Below, piece by piece: positions 1 through 11,328 of a DNA stretch of 64,000 bases. The position numbers and the translations under genes were made by a program. The notes beneath the pieces were generated by a model, which was not told the DNA's origin, made no database searches, and worked only from the letters and a program-made list of their open reading frames with translations. Source of the DNA: Isoetes taiwanensis (taxonomy: Eukaryota; Streptophyta; Lycopodiopsida; Isoetales; Isoetaceae); the NCBI GenBank assembly GCA_021234155.1, contig JAJEKV010000468.1, positions 1 through 64,000 of the forward strand, in the 5' to 3' direction. Numbering within the stretch: position 1 is the first letter of the stretch; the number at the start of each line of letters is the position of its first letter.

Positions 1-3000
1 GACAACAAAAGGATCAATCACGAAGAAGACATCCAAAACAAACACCAGTGACCAAGTGACCGATATAAAAACCTAAAAGGAAACAAACAATCGGTGATGA
101 AATTTGGAACAAATGGAATAAAGGCGCAAGTACTTGGAAAAAGGAAAATATGGCAAAAAGATGAGCAAAGGAGGGAAAAAAAGCACATTTAGATAATGAA
201 GCAGTAGCAAATGGATGGATTAGAATAGCAAAACATGTCAGGAATCTGAGAATAAGCGGAATGATGATATCAAGAAAAGAAAGCAGAACTAGGAAACAAA
301 AAGGACAAGCTGTGATAAAAGCTAGGACTAAGCATAAAAATATTTTAGCACTTGGCAAAATATGCACAACTTCATGAGTTAGAAGCATAGGAAAGTTATC
401 TTGAAACAACGACATAAAAAGAGAGCTAGAGGTATCAACCAAGAGTAAATGGCACAAAGGGATCAATATATCTTGAAATTAAAAGTTAAAAAGTAGAGCG
501 AAAGGACTAAATGTGGCATACAAAAGGATCAAAAAAGAACTTATGAAAATTATGAGAAAAATGCCATAGGACAATGGGTTAATGAAACAATGCTCATGAA
601 CAAGAACTACCAAACAAAAGGACAAAACTAGAACCCATATGGCCAATTGGAATAGTTACTGTGGCAAGGGCAGAGAAAACTCTTGGCCGAAATCTTTAGG
701 TAACGCTCGGATGTCCATCTGAAAGATGCGTGATTGGAACAACAAAACCTGAACAATATACATGATATCCTATGCATGGATCAAAGATCAAATGAAACAA
801 ATGAGTTATAATGCTAAGCGGATTAGAAAGCCAGAATGCATTAGCTAAAACGGTCACAGCACATGTACAAAAGCCTAAAGAGTACAACAAAAGCCATGTA
901 GTACAAGGATTATCTACGATGCATATGACCAAAATATGCATTAACCTTGTGTTGAATATTTGAGGCCAAAAGGACCTAAATGAGCGAAGCACAAAAGAAT
1001 TGTGAAAATATGTAATGCAATATCCACCCCTGCAAATAATGGGAGGAGGAAGGTGCACAAGAAACTGATGGGGATGAAATGGAAAAATAGACATGGCATA
1101 TTTGAATTAGAAAATGAATGATTGACAACCCATAAATAACATAAATAAAGAAAAGCAATTATACTTACTTGGAACATCCAGAGAAAGAAATGGGATAGAA
1201 AAATAGACTAGATCTGACAAAGAAGTGCAGTGGGTGTTGAACAACATATCGATAAAAGCAATATGCATTACCAAGACAAATGTAACAACATACCATAATG
1301 AACGGCCACAAGCCCATCAAGAAAGCAAACTCAATCAATCCTTATGTAGATATGGGAACGATGAAACCACGGAGTTACCAATGAGACCAAGACCTCTCCC
1401 CTCAACAAAAAGAACCAAAGTGACATTAGGGGACAAAGAATATCCTAAACAAAGACAAGCAGGAACAAAGCATAGAGGAAAAGGAACAACGAAGTACAAA
1501 ACAATCAACAAAAAGGAACCGGAGAAGAATGGGGGTAATCAAAACAAAATGAACACATACAAAAATAATAGGCCAATGGGCAAGTAGACAAATAGGATAT
1601 AGACAAAAAAGGTACAAATGAAACAAATAGGGGCACATGGGGAAAAAATGGAAGAAACAAGACAAAAAATGGAAGGAAACACAAAATCCTGTAGGCCAAA
1701 AGGGCAAAAGAGCAAACCAATGAATGAACTGAAGATACAAAACATGCCAATGCACCAGACAGACATGAATAAGATAAAGGGAACTAATGGAACAAATCCA
1801 ACAAAGTGGAGGTAGATAGAACAACCAAGGAAAACAAGACAAATGGAACAATACGAAAATGTAAGCTAAAAGGAGCGGGTAAAAGTATCTATCATGTACA
1901 ACAAAAAAGAACATAACACATATACAAACAATTTGGCTAAATAGGGACCACTGATGTAAAAAGGTTGGATGCCACAGAGAGACACACCTATGGTAAGAGA
2001 TAAAAGCAAACAGTGATGCAAACAAGATAGATGCAAAAAGGAGGAGAGAGAGAAAAACTTTTAAAGGACAAGCAAACGAAGATAAAAGGTACGATGATAA
2101 AAAAGAATGCATGAGACCGTGGGACGATAGAGCTTCCAAGTGACCCAGGAGGGAGAAAGCAGAAGTGTAAGTGAGCAAGGTGAAAAAGAACACGTCAAGA
2201 AAATTTTAAAATAAGACCCATGGGATCACACTTTAAACCATGGTGATGATACAAACTAAATGGTTATCGAGACAATGAAAAGATCTACATCACGAAAGGG
2301 ATAATGCCCTCAAAAGATAGCCAGACCCAAACCAATCCTAAATACCATTGCAAAATACTTATGAAATTTGATGGGGACCATGTAATAACAACACTTACCA
2401 TGTTTAATACCAAGCAAATGGCCCAAAAGCAAAACGAGGGCATATCAAATCCATGCAAATTGCTAGATAACCACATCCACAAATAAGCAATAAGCGTCAA
2501 ATCTTTGAATCAACCAATAAAATGACCTAAAGAGCCCAACTAGAGATGTTAGCAAACATTGTGAAAAACATGACTTCCATATGAATGCATCATAATCACA
2601 CAAGTCCAAGAATGAACTAGTAAGCCAAAAGATAAAATAACAAGTCAACCTACTACGACATCAAAGCATGTAAAGTGTTAGCTAACTCACCACAATGAAT
2701 TGCTACCACAATGAATAAGAAAGTGTTGATGTTGAATCCAACCAACAAATATGAAAGGCAGACCGGGAAGATGTTTGAAACAAAGTGGAAAACATATTTC
2801 CATACCAGGCATTACATCAACAAAGAAAGAACATGGAAGGATTTTGGGCAAACTTTATCCTGAAGCCAAGTCCCCCAACAAGCCAACCCACTAATAACAT
2901 GAAATAAGTCTTAAAACATTGACTTTTTACAAAACGCCGATATAGGGAGAAAAAAAACGTCTAGTTAGTCCTGGTCTGTTGTAGATCTTGAACTTCGACC

Positions 3001-4201
3001 CAACTTTGCATACGCTTTGCACCTGAATCCCAAAATGTCGCCAATAACGCTCTTCGATGGAAAACTCCGTTGTACTAATAAGCATCAGATCCAGGAAAAT
3101 GAGATAATATTGCGCGAAATCTACTTACATAAATTAGGAACCGCGACACTTCCTCAAATGAAATACAAGGCAAACACATCCCGATGGCGGACTTATTATG
3201 CTTTGGGCTAATCGAGAGAGAGGTTATGCGGAGTTGACAAATCCATCACTAATATGCACTTCAAACTCAAAATGCGCTCGTAGACAATGTACATGGGAAA
3301 AGACAAATCCAGCTGAAGACGAATCATAAAGCTTTGAAAAAAGGAATGCCGCAAGAATAAACCAGGAAAGAAAAGGCGAAGAAGAGGCAAACTAAGGATC
3401 TGCAAAGAACATATTAACAAAAATTCAAAAGAAAAAAAGATTAAAAGCGGGTTCGGGGAGAACAAAAACGCGGTATCCAAGTATAGACATAAGGGAAGCA
3501 TGCAAAGAAAGATCTCGTGAGAGTATAGCCAAGGTGAAAACTAAAGCAACTCCCCAAGTGCCTTAACGGTGCGTAAATCCAAATTGAGAGAGCTAGGATC
3601 ACACCTTAATTGATCAAGAACTGAAAGTTAGAATACCGATTGATCAAAACCTCTGGGCCGGATATGGCCAAGTCTTCGTGGAGGAACGGAATCACCTGCT
3701 CAGACTAATGCAACAAAGGAATGTGAGAAAATGTGAGAAGCTCCCCACAAAACTTGAGGATCCTTTGGTCCGGCGAAGTTTTGCTACATCCATCATGCTC
3801 CAACCGGCAATTAAAGCCCAAGTCTCCAACCGCAATTTGAATTTGTGTCTCCTCGGTTACACTATGAACAACTACTTGCCAATACACTATATATTGGGAT
3901 TAGATATATTGAAACCTCAATCGATATGAGAAGGTTCAGATGCACATGGGCCGCCCGACTCAAGCCCGTTCCCTCCACCTTATAGCCGCGAAAATCAGGA
4001 TGAAAATCATAATTGCAACAAATTGAAGAAAAGAAATTCAACAAAAGAACCGAAGTTCTTTCAAGAAAAGCTAAGACATGATTTTCCGAGATACAAAAGC
4101 GTCGCCTAAAGCTGGAATGTATTTTTGAACAAAGCAATATACTCAAACAGGGATAATTATCTCGGGACTTACCATCTGGAGTTTCGCAGCCAGCGGGAGG
4201 G
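1..4201. repeat. Purine-rich non-coding repeat, copy A
   Basis: No coding region is supported here. The plus strand is strikingly rich in A and G and poor in T, so the minus strand gives long stop-poor frames of Phe, Leu, Ser and Cys that look like composition artefacts. The whole stretch is repeated in the same order at about 12206-16343, with many short indels and substitutions. Both copies end in the same sequence (ending gaggg) immediately before a copia LTR. The left end lies outside the window. It could be the non-coding body of a large non-autonomous retroelement or simply part of a segmental duplication; the sequence does not decide. Confidence 0.75.
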
Positions 4202-4438
4202 TGTTGCTAAAGTAAAAAACATGAGATCAAGAGCGAGAAGAAAGCAAGAACCAGAAACTTTGAATTGCTTTTGGTGAGTCTCCAAAGCGGATCTGCTCGC
4301 CTTTTATATCATGGCAAGCAACGGCTAGATCCCGGAACAATGATGTAAATCTACAACAACTTCTAAATTTGGAACTAAGAACTAACTAACAGATGATGAG
4401 GATGTCGCATCTTGTTTCTGTTGGTTCGTTTCACAACA
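4202..4438 (-). repeat. 3' LTR of truncated copia element (copy A)
   Basis: About 237 bp beginning TGTTGCTAAAG and ending TTTCACAACA, so the ends are TG...CA with inverted TGTTG/CAACA. It matches the two LTRs of the complete element at 16344-16579 and 20878-21113, with small indels. A purine-rich tract (minus strand) abuts its inner edge, marking it as the 3' LTR of a minus-strand element. The 5' LTR of this copy is missing. Confidence 0.85.
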
Positions 4439-7400
4439 TCCCCACTAAGATGCCCCGACTTAGCTCAACATGATGATGTCCCCACTTCCGAGCTAAGCAC
4501 ACCAATTTGGTGAAGAAACTTACTCGGTTTGATGTGAGAGTGCCTTCGCGGAACATATCACAGGCATGGAATTAGTGCCGCAGTAAGCCAATCGAATCTG
4601 CTGAGTCTCCACAAGATGGCACACAAAATGATACCTCCGACTCAATGTGCTTCATGTCGGGGCGATGGTGAATGCGGGATTTTGCTCATGGCAAGAGCTC
4701 CTTGATTGTTCCAATAGAGAAGAAGACCGTTGGAAGAAGGCATGCCAATGCTCGGTGCATATGAGCGATTGAGCCGGACGCATTTCTGCCGCGATGAGAC
4801 AAAGGCAACATACTCCGCCGAGGAGGGATGGCATATATGGTCCGCTTTATAAGCGCCTGTGTGATTGCACCACCAAAGAAAGATAAAGACATATCCGGAT
4901 GTGGATTTTGGATTGATTGATCGCCACCCCCAATGCTGATCGAAGAAAAACCCTACGGAGAGGGATCCCCCACTTGCCCGATAGATAATTCCAAGATGAA
5001 GTGTGCCGGAGATATATTTCAAGACACGTTTAAGATTTGGGACAATGAGTGTCAAGAGGGTTTTGATTGAACTGAGATAGTTTGCACAAAGGGAAAGGCC
5101 AAATCACGGGCCGGGTGCAAATGGCAAAGATAATTGATCATGCCCAGCAGATTAAGATATCGATCCCGGATAAGGCGTAAGACCAGAGCAAGGAGGTGAG
5201 TCTTTGGAAAGAGGAAGACCAGGATCAAGAGGGGTATTGGCAGGATGGCACAGATCAAGGTGACACTGATGAATGAGATCTTGGAGGTATTTTTGCTGGG
5301 AAAGGATTAAGGTGTGAGAGACGGGATCTTGGATAATCTGCATGCCAAGGAAGTAGTGAGCCAGACCGAGATCCTTCATCTTAAATTCAGCACTAAAAGA
5401 GGCCTTGAAACTAGTAAGGGCTTCCATGGACTCTGCAATAAGGAGTAAATCATCAACGTAGACAAGCACATAAAAAAGGAGAGGAGCTAATTTAAGATCT
5501 GGTAGGACCGACTGCAGCATTGGGCTGGAATTGTAGTTGAAGAAGAGTATTATGAAGGTGAGCATACCAGGCCCGGGGAGCTTGGCGCAGACCATATAAA
5601 GCTTTATGAAGACGGCAGACATGAGAGGGAAATTTGGAGTCAACAAAGCCAGGCGGTTGGGCAATATAGACTTCTTGGTGAGAGGACCATTGAGGGAAGG
5701 CATTGGCAACATCCATTTGATGAATATGATAGTGTTTAAGTGGCATAGGCGAAGCATGCGAATGGAGGAAATGCGGCGGCGGGAGCATATGTTTCATCAA
5801 GTCGATGCCATGAGTTCGATTGTAGCCTTTGGCAACAAGTCCGGCTTTAAAGCTGGTCCAATGGAGCCATCGAGTGATACTTGATTTTTGTAAACCCATT
5901 TTGTACCAATGATGTGGTGATGTGAAGGAGGAGGAGCGAGACTCAGGTGTGGCATTCAGCAATAGATTGGAGTTGATTATTGCATGGCTTGAAGCCATTC
6001 CGCTTCACGAGGACGATAGAGGCTTCATGAAAGGTGAGAGGTTCAAAAGGGGTATCCTGTGCAACCATAGAGTAATCTTGAGTCCAGGAAGGAGGCTTTC
6101 GATTGCGAACAGGCTGAGATTCATCAGAGGGACCTGGAGGTGGTAGTGGTGGGAGATTAGAGGGAGGTTCTATTGAGGGAGAGGAGGTAGCCATGAGAGG
6201 AACATGAGAGAGGGAGGTGGCAATGGATCAGCGGGGTGCATCTATAGGGCCCGAAGTGTAAGAGTGGGAGGAGGAAGATTGGGAATATGGCATTTACAGG
6301 TCTCATGAAATTGAACATGACAAGAGAGGAGCAGACGATGGGTAGTGATATCAAATAGACGATAGGCCTTGCGAGTATCAGAGTAACCAAGAAGCATGGC
6401 AGGGCGAGATCTGGCTGTCAATTTGGATTGAGGATTCTGATACACATAACACTGGCAGCCAAAGACACGTAGATGATGTAAGGTGACAGATTTTTGGAGC
6501 CAAACTTCTTCAGGCAACTGTTGTTGAAGAGCAGAATGGGGAGCACGATTGTTGATGATTGTTGATGTAGACAGCGGTGGCAATAGAATCTGCCCAGAAC
6601 CGATGATGGACATCCATGGAGAGGAGCATAGTGCGAGCCATGTCCAGCAGGGTACGATTGAGGCGTTCAGCTCTCCCATTTTGTTCTGGAGTGTAAGAGG
6701 TGGTGAGTTCCCTGCGAATACCAAGATTAGTGCAGAAGGAATTGAAAGGACCAGAGAAAAACTCTCCGCCTCCATCACTGCGCAAAGTAACAAGTCTGGA
6801 GTTGGTGAAACGTTACGCTTCAAAGCATGAAGAGATGAATCGATCAAATGCTTCATCTTTAGTGCTTAAGAAAATGGGCGTCAGCCCTCCTGCTAAAAGT
6901 CATCCAAGAATGTAAGTATATATCTGTAACCTCCAAAGGAGGGCGGAGAAATTGGTCCACATAAATCAGTGTGGACTAATTCAAGTCTGGTGCGTGCATG
7001 AGAATTGGAATGAGGAAAGGAAGCTCGAATGAGTTTGCCTTGAAGACAATCATGACAGGGATCCGGCTTCTCTGTAAGCGGTGGCAGATGACCATGAGAC
7101 ACCAAAGATTGTAGACGATGCTTTCCAATATGTCCCAAACGCTTATGCCATAGAGTATAGCTGTCAGGAGTAGAAGTCACATAGTTGGCTTGATCTGTCT
7201 GCTGGAAGGAAGGAATAGAGAGAGGGAATAGATTGCCTTGTCTACAACCAATCAATAGGGGAGGGCAATTGGGCAATTGAATAAGGCATGTGTCCTTGTT
7301 AAAGAGGACTAAGTAACCAGCATCCACAATTTGACTGACGGAGAGCAAATTTTGTTTGAGACCAAGCACATGCAGAACATCAAAGATGCGTTGAGTAGAA

Positions 7401-8247
7401 TGATCAGGAAGTGTAAAGGCAACAGAGCCAACTCCAAGAACAGTTTGTTCAGAGGCATCTCCTAGACGCACAGTGTGATGAGAGACAGAGGGAGTATACT
7501 GCGAGAAAACGGATCGAAAGGGAGTCATATGTGACGTTGCCCCAGAATCTAGGTACCAGATGCTAGCCGATGAAGACACAGGAGAACAAACAGTCATAAA
7601 AAGAGAATCTTGAAGAGTGAATGGGTGAGGGCAATCTGTGGCTGGAAGGGGAGCAAAACCGGGGAGGATGGGAGGAGGAAAAATCGAGGAAGATTCTCGG
7701 GCGAGAGCGGCCATGTGAAAAGGTGCAGCTAAAGGTGGACGTGCAGAAAGAATAGGTTGAGAGGAATTAATAGGACGTTGAACGGATGGTGTGGGATTGA
7801 CAGAAGGAATGGATGGTGGAGGATGAAAAGGAGCAGATGGAGAGGGAGGAGGCGGCAACAAAGGGATGGTCACAGGAATTGGTGTATGGCATTCACGAGC
7901 ATAGTGTCCTGTTTGCGCACAACGAAAGCATCGAATTGAACTGCGAGGCTTCTTGAATGCTCCTTTCAATTTATCTTGATGGGTTAGCAGCACATCATCC
8001 TCAGTAATCTTGGAGAATTTAGATTTTCGCAGAGCTTCATTTCTGACTCGAGTCACAACATCCTCAAATTTATAGGCAGTGAGAGAACTCTCAATCGTGA
8101 TGACAAGAGTTTCAAAACTGCGTGGAAGACTGTTGAGCAGAGTTTGGGATTTATCTTCATCCCGAATGGGCTCTCCAATTTCGTGGAGTTCATCAAACAG
8201 ACTTTTCATCTTGGAAATATGCTCATCCACAGAGTCCCCTTCAAGGA
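4439..8247 (-). pseudogene. Truncated Ty1/copia gag-pol (copy A)
   Basis: This minus-strand copia polyprotein is broken into many frames. From 5' to 3' I can see part of Gag with a CCHC knuckle (CFRCAQTGHYAREC), a protease motif (YLDSGATSHMT), the GAG-pre-integrase region, the integrase core (RSDGGGEF, then PEQNGRAERLNR), reverse transcriptase with YVDD, and a badly shifted RNase H. The part from 6.4 to 8.25 kb is nearly identical to copy B. The part from 4.4 to 6.3 kb differs at many small sites, often CAG or CTG. Homology stops abruptly at about 8247, so the Gag N-terminus, leader, PBS and 5' LTR are absent. It shares with copy B a 10-bp tandem duplication in integrase that shifts the frame. 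It cannot encode a working element as read. Confidence 0.9.
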
Positions 8248-8701
8248 TTTACCTGTTGTAGGGTCCTCTGTAACGTCTGAAATGAGGGTTTTGGCAAGAT
8301 CTTTGGCGGTCCTAGCCACGTCCATCCAATCAACAAGCCGTCCCTTCAAGTGAAGAGCAAATGCTCTGGCAAAATAGGTTGAAATATAATGGTTTGTAAC
8401 CTGTTTCTTGCCATAAACCAATTCATAATATTTAAAAAAAATCATCTTTCCATGCGTTCTGGATTCTCCCTTCCTTGAATCCTCGTCTGTTTTTTGGAGC
8501 TTCACCCCATACCTCGTTCATAACCATCTCTAGGTTGGGTATGTGGGCCTCTGCATGTTTATCACGGAGGTCTTTGGCTTGGATCACCTCAGAACCCAAA
8601 CGTAAACTCCTTGGAGGTAAAATTCCACTGCCGGAAGCACTGGCATCTTGCTTTGGCTGTGGTGATGAGCAAGCACTCATCTGGGGGCGTTTTGGGGCCA
8701 T
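8248..8701 (-). pseudogene. Unrecognised ORF joined to the broken copia end
   Basis: I do not recognise this family. From an ATG at 8701 the minus strand encodes about 90 residues starting MAPKRPQMSACSS, with a Ser/Gln-rich start and then a charged, helix-prone part. A short run of A (8436-8441) shifts the frame, and the reading continues as YYELVYGKKQVTNHYISTYF and RLVDWMDVARTAKDLAKTL up to the junction with copia sequence at 8247. The combined product would be about 150 residues without a natural end. It could be the N-terminus of another retroelement Gag or a captured host fragment. The junction has no visible target duplication. Confidence 0.35.
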
Positions 8702-8928
8702 AGCTAGATGAAGAATTCGTGATCGGAATTCAAGCAGAGAAGGCAGGGGCGGGATAGTGAACAAGAGGCAAACCAAGAAAGAATTTGGGAAAGAATTTCA
8801 AAATCCGATAATTGCGGGTTCAGAGTAGTGGATAGCCATTAATCATGGCAGTTACTAGCTGGTCATGATGACAGTTATTCCAAAAATGTGCATTCGGTAC
8901 ATATGTATATGTACAAAAAGGGCTACAT

Positions 8929-9126
8929 TTATAGACACCCTTTCATGCTTTTACCCTCAAGTTGAAAGTGCATCTTAATCCAAAAGGTTGAGAAATTCTT
9001 CTTACCATAGACAACTCTGTTCCTTGCTTTCCAAACATTCCAAAGAGCAATAAACATAATAGTATTAGCAAAGGCACGGTTGTTTTGAATATATGACAAT
9101 AGATTACCCGAGATCCTGTTGGGCAT
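8929..9126 (-). pseudogene. LINE C-terminal fragment
   Basis: The minus strand carries about 65 residues including ALWNVWKARNRVVYGKK. This is the type of motif found near the C-terminus of plant LINE ORF2 proteins, around the zinc-binding and RNase H-like region. No reverse transcriptase core is attached. It lies head to head with the plus-strand LINE that starts just downstream, so it belongs to a different insertion. Confidence 0.5.
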
Positions 9127-10380
9127 TTAAAATAGCTACAAATAGGCTAGAAGCAAGAAAACAGTATAAAAGATTAGTTAGAGCTAAACGGAGACAGTGG
9201 ATATATGAACATAACAGGAAAGAGCTGAACGAAAGAGATCTTAATCCCAGAAAGTTTTGGTCATTTACTAAAACAAAGAATCATATTGGCGATATCTCTG
9301 AACCAGATTAAATTAGTTATCTTAGTGAATTATATATAGCATCTACATGCACTCAAATGCAGACAGACCTCCAGAATGCTCGAGGATTATTTGATGAGGT
9401 AGATGTGAAAGAGACACTTTGCAAAATGGCGAATGAAAAATCTCCAGATGCTTTTGGGCTTACTTGTGAACTCATGAATTGGGGTAGCGAGGATATATGT
9501 AAGCATCTTGCTGCAATGTGCAATTCTGCTCTATTGGAAGGTAAGCTCCCACTTGAATCGTGCAAAAGTAAAGTGGTCCTAATCCATAAAAACAGAGACA
9601 AGAATAATGTACGTAATTATCGCACTATTCTTATTAGTAACATTTTTGCAAAGCTCTTGCAGCATTACTCGAGCACAAGATCACAGAATGGGCAGATGAG
9701 GGAGACGTGCGAGCATATGGACAAGCTGGTTTTAGATCTGGCCATTCAAATTGATCATTTGGTGGCATTGAGGGTTCTAACAGAGGGAGCTAAGGGGGGG
9801 CTAGAAATAAGAGACTTTTGGCATTTATAGACCTAACAAAAGCATTTGATACAGTTGATAGATATGATTTGGCTACAAGGCCAGAATGGCTACAGGTCCC
9901 TACTGAACTCCGTCATGCCGTAGCCATATTATATAAACAGGTACCCATAGAACTCTCTTTTCGTTTCCAAAGTTCAAAATTGGTTGCTAGTACTATTGGG
10001 ATGAAACAGAGGTGCCCTTGTTCGCCAACCCTCTTTGGCCTCTTTATTGACGATCTTGAAAGCTGGTTAGTCAAAATGGGGGGGATTGGTGCTAAGGTGG
10101 GTGCATACTTGATACAAGTGCTTTTATTTGTTGATGACATTGTGCTTATTTCTAAGAGTGCTGAGGGATTGCAACAACATCTTGATGTCTTGGATGAACT
10201 TTGCAAAGAGAGGAAATTGACAGTGAACCTAACAAAATCAAAGGTGATGATTTTTGGAACTCGAGATAAGAACCGTTTTACAATCGGTGGAAAGGCTTTG
10301 GAACAAATCAATGAATATAAATATCTAGCTATTGAAATAACTAACAATTCCTAGGATGGGTCCTATGATAGGCATATACT
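9102..10380 (+). pseudogene. LINE reverse transcriptase, 5' and central part
   Basis: This is a non-LTR reverse transcriptase relic. Visible in order are a basic linker (RLVRAKRRQWIYEHNRKEL), a region typical of the RT N-terminus (KMANEKSPDAFGLTCELM, then NVRNYRTILISNIFAKLL), motif A (FIDLTKAFDTVDR, near 9825), and motif C (FVDDIVLIS, near 10127). Motif C has Phe in place of the usual Tyr or Ala. The thumb follows (LTKSKVMIFGTRD). The reading needs at least two frame changes (near 9300 and 9820), and a stop occurs at about 10353. No endonuclease domain is present upstream. The C-terminal half appears to resume at 23107, so the element was probably split. Confidence 0.85.
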
Positions 10381-11144
10381 GGCGTGAAGTGAAGTGGTGT
10401 TCTCATTGAGCTTTGTAAAACATTGAGTACAAATGGATCCCTCACTAGGGATAGATAAATTTGAAAATATGAACTTTAAATGCTCTGAAACTAGACAATC
10501 ATCGAGAGCATGATGAAACTGAAGAATACAACATAAAAGATGGTTTTATCCGCCACTTGGTCGATGCAAAGGTGAGAAGACTCTCGGTGGATCGCTCCTC
10601 ATCGGGGAAGACTTTCCACGCCTTCTTAGGTTTTTGAGGAAACCCAAGCAAATGGTTGAAGCACTCCACCCCACGCACTATGGCAAACCACAAGACCTTA
10701 AAAATCCTGCGGGAATCAAGGCTGAAAAGAAAAATAACCCGCCAATGAGTTAGATGCCATAGACAAGAAGACTTCGGAGGCTCCAGGCCCGCCGAGAAAG
10801 AAACAAATACCGACCAATCCGGGAACCGCCCCGGCGGAATGACCATCGCAGAAAAACAACCGATTAGTGTTTTTCCGGAGGCTCAGCACGCCGGCCGAAA
10901 AAATAATAAATATGATCTCGAAGGCAACAAATACGCCGAGAGAAAACATGAATAATAAATATTGACTCGTGAGGCTACAATGCCACACCGAGAGAAAACA
11001 TGAATGAATAAATAAAATACTAGTGCCATACCAAGAAAGAGTAAACCAATAAGTATGCCTCAGAGGCTACAAAGCCACGTTGAGGAAATAAAGAATGCAA
11101 ACTTAAAGGACATAGAAAAGGAAATAACGAACACGCATCAAATG
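10381..11144. other. Intergenic block, no gene recognised
   Basis: I see no supported gene. About 10900-11060 holds an imperfect repeat of a unit containing gaggctacaa and cgagagaaaacatgaat, in two to three copies. The block is bounded by a LINE-derived direct repeat: tcctaggatgggtcctatga and the next nine bases occur at 10350-10378 and again at 11332-11360. Confidence 0.5.
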
Positions 11145-11328
11145 AAAACCATCAAGGGAGGGAGGGCGAGGAAAACCGATAGGATAGAGAAGAAGGAGAA
11201 ATCTAGCTCAAGAGAACGCCGATGATAGAACAATGAAAGAGGCTGAATAAATAGAATGAGTGACAAGTGGGGCGTCCCCATCCAGGAATGTCGAGTTCTA
11301 TTGCCGTCCGAATAGAACCGTGGCATTC
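11145..11328. repeat. Repeat X, copy 1, with terminal hairpin
   Basis: About 165-185 bp closely matching 22944-23106. Near its right end is an inverted repeat around ggttctattg...aatagaacc; in copy 2 the stem is perfect. Both copies end in ccgtggcatt and are followed directly by sequence that looks LINE-derived. No TG...CA LTR with matching target duplication could be confirmed. Confidence 0.6.

Noticed and set aside
1426-2193. 255-codon minus-strand open frame rich in Phe, Leu, Cys and Ser
   Set aside because: It is the complement of a T-poor, purine-rich strand, which makes minus-strand stops rare. The composition is not protein-like, and the second copy of the repeat breaks the frame.
9913-10347. 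Minus-strand frame opposite the LINE reverse transcriptase
   Set aside because: It is a shadow of the plus-strand RT, whose motifs A and C are clear.
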